6,528 bases of DNA from NCBI GenBank assembly GCA_024230695.1, contig JAAERC010001107.1:1-6528 (forward strand), read 5' to 3'. The notes beneath the pieces are model-generated. The model was not told where the DNA came from, searched no databases, and saw only the letters and a list, made by a program, of their open reading frames with translations. This stretch comes from Candidatus Zixiibacteriota bacterium. Its GTDB lineage: Bacteria > Zixibacteria > MSB-5A5 > GN15 > PGXB01. Shown piece by piece: positions 5,426 through 6,528 of the stretch; the stretch's first letter is position 1; each line of letters starts with the position of its first letter. The position numbers and the translations under genes are program-made.

Positions 5426-6528
5426 TTTTTTGAGATCTCAGTTAATCCGCCCATGTACGGTCGTAAAACTTCCGGGATCACTACTGTCCCATAATCTGTT
5501 TGATAATTTTCCAGCAAAGCTGCTATCAATCTTGGTAAGGCCAACCCGGATCCATTTAAAGTATGAACAAACCGCAGTTTATTATCATTATCACGGAAAC
5601 GAGTGTTCATTCGGCGCGCCTGAAAATCAAGAAAATTAGAAACCGAAGATATCTCAAGAAACTTGCCAACCCCCGCTGACCAGATTTCAATATCATAACA
5701 CTTTGCCGCCGCAAATGAAAGATCACCGGTTGCAAGCAGTTTCACTCGATACGGAATATTCAAGGCCTCAACAATTTTTTCCGCCTGGGCCAATAATGTT
5801 TCATGTTCCTCAGCCGATTTATCTGGATTGACTATTTTCACCATTTCGACTTTATCAAACTGATGAACCCTCAAAAGTCCCCGGTTATCTTTTCCGGCCG
5901 CCCCTGCTTCTCGTCTAAAACAATTTGTCGCCGCCATATAATATTTTGGTAATTGATCCTCAGATAATATTTCACCGCTGTGCAGGTTTGTAATCGGCAC
6001 CTCTCCGGTTGGAATCAAATATAGACCATCTTCTTTGAGGAAATACATATCATCGCCGAGTTTTGGAAGTTGCCCTGTTCCGGTCATCGCCGCAGTCCCG
6101 GCCATAACCGGAGCGGTAATTTCTATAAAACCATCCTGAGCATGTGTATCAAGCATAAAAGAAATTAATGCCCGCTGAAGCCTTGCTCCCGCACCTTTCA
6201 AAATATAAAACCCCGATCCGGTCACTTTTGCGCCAGCGGCAAGATCAATGATATCTAATTTCTCGCCCAAATCCCAGTGCGCCTTTGGTTCAAAACCGGG
6301 CTTTTCAACTTTGCCCCATTCCTTAATAGTAACATTGCTATCCTCATCGGGGCCAACCGGAACATCTTCATCAGGAAGATTAGGAACTCGCAACAGATGA
6401 TAATCAAGAGCCTCTTTCACCGACCTTAGGTCATTATCCATCTCTCCTATCTTCTGCCCAACCTCTTTCATCTGAGCAATATCCTCTGAAGCATCTTCTT
6501 TATTTTTCTTCTTTTTGGCAATCTGTTC
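5422..6528 (-). CDS. serS: Seryl-tRNA synthetase (5' end outside the window)
   Basis: The visible 368 codons are open to the window edge. The ATG at 6471-6469 is internal: the frame continues upstream through a Lys-rich stretch typical of the long antiparallel tRNA-binding coiled coil, so about 50-60 N-terminal residues are missing. After the coiled coil comes the linker LLRVPNLPDEDVPVG, diagnostic for SerRS, and then the class II catalytic core: a motif 1 region (about fragment residues 117-141), IPTGEVPITNLH, motif 2 with FRREAG (204-209), the serine-pocket and active-site segment ISSVSNF with DFQARRMN, and motif 3 with NGSGLALPRLIAALLENYQ (325-343). The enzyme charges tRNA-Ser, and tRNA-Sec where present, with serine. 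It is the first gene seen of this block, and its TGA overlaps the GTG start of the kinase gene. The operon promoter, if it lies just before serS, is outside the window. Confidence 0.96.
   Translation of the reverse strand, partial: EQIAKKKKNKEDASEDIAQMKEVGQKIGEMDNDLRSVKEALDYHLLRVPNLPDEDVPVGPDEDSNVTIKEWGKVEKPGFEPKAHWDLGEKLDIIDLAAGAKVTGSGFYILKGAGARLQRALISFMLDTHAQDGFIEITAPVMAGTAAMTGTGQLPKLGDDMYFLKEDGLYLIPTGEVPITNLHSGEILSEDQLPKYYMAATNCFRREAGAAGKDNRGLLRVHQFDKVEMVKIVNPDKSAEEHETLLAQAEKIVEALNIPYRVKLLATGDLSFAAAKCYDIEIWSAGVGKFLEISSVSNFLDFQARRMNTRFRDNDNKLRFVHTLNGSGLALPRLIAALLENYQTDYGTVVIPEVLRPYMGGLTEISKK

Larger units (their letters stand above)
1..6528 (-). other. Candidate single operon: serS - kinase - porX - tsaE - tsaB - rimI - accD - folC
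   Basis: All eight genes face the same way. Gaps in transcription order are -4, 38, -4, 17, -4, 8 and 6 bases. None of the gaps holds a recognisable intrinsic terminator or promoter, so one transcript is the simplest model. Promoters inside coding sequence cannot be excluded by reading. Both ends of the block lie outside the window. Confidence 0.7.

Noticed and set aside
5431..5440. Perfect 10-base palindrome TGAGATCTCA near the serS stop
   Set aside because: It lies in serS coding sequence (the T-E-I-S-K region), has no second copy that I saw and no loop or T run. A single short palindrome is expected by chance.
5304..5639. Plus-strand open frame of 111 codons opposite the 5' end of the kinase gene and 3' end of serS
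   Set aside because: It lies antisense across the junction of two well-supported genes, and its product has no recognisable motif. It is best explained as a chance open frame.
1..6528. Mobile elements, CRISPR arrays, tRNA genes or riboswitches
   Set aside because: Coding sequence fills nearly the whole window and no gap exceeds 38 bases. I saw no inverted repeats, spacer-repeat pattern or tRNA-like cloverleaf.

Overview
The window is one gene-dense block with every gene on the minus strand, transcribed from high to low coordinates. In transcription order it holds: serS (5' end beyond the window), a membrane sensor histidine kinase, a PorX-type response regulator with a PglZ phosphatase/phosphodiesterase domain, tsaE, tsaB, rimI, accD, and the first 34 codons of folC. 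Three junctions are 4-base stop/start overlaps: serS/kinase (GTGA), porX/tsaE (ATGA) and tsaB/rimI (ATGA). The other junctions are 6 to 38 bases long. I see no internal promoter, terminator, RNA gene, repeat array or mobile element, so this looks like one long operon. No gene-free stretch exceeds 38 bases.

Most of the block is housekeeping: seryl-tRNA synthetase, the TsaB and TsaE subunits of the t6A37 tRNA-modification machinery, the RimI protein N-acetyltransferase, the carboxyltransferase beta subunit of acetyl-CoA carboxylase, and folate polyglutamylation. The unusual part is the two-component pair in the middle. PorX is best known as the regulator of the type IX secretion system in Bacteroidota. 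Its PglZ effector keeps every metal or catalytic position I could recognise. The kinase has an extracytoplasmic sensor, no evident HAMP domain, and an HQLGTP-type H-box. It sits directly upstream of porX, which makes it the obvious candidate partner; in Porphyromonas gingivalis the partner kinase PorY is encoded elsewhere.

Organism: a bacterium of moderate to low G+C (about 40% by eye). PorX next to tsaE, the HQLGTP kinase and AT-rich leaders without a clear Shine-Dalgarno sequence all point to the FCB group (Bacteroidota and relatives). The overall gene order does not match any familiar Bacteroidota genome I can recall, so a less-studied FCB lineage (for example a Zixibacteria-like phylum) is my guess. 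That placement is inference only. The most interesting hypothesis is that an envelope-sensing PorX-type system is co-transcribed and translationally linked with translation-quality and lipid/folate genes.
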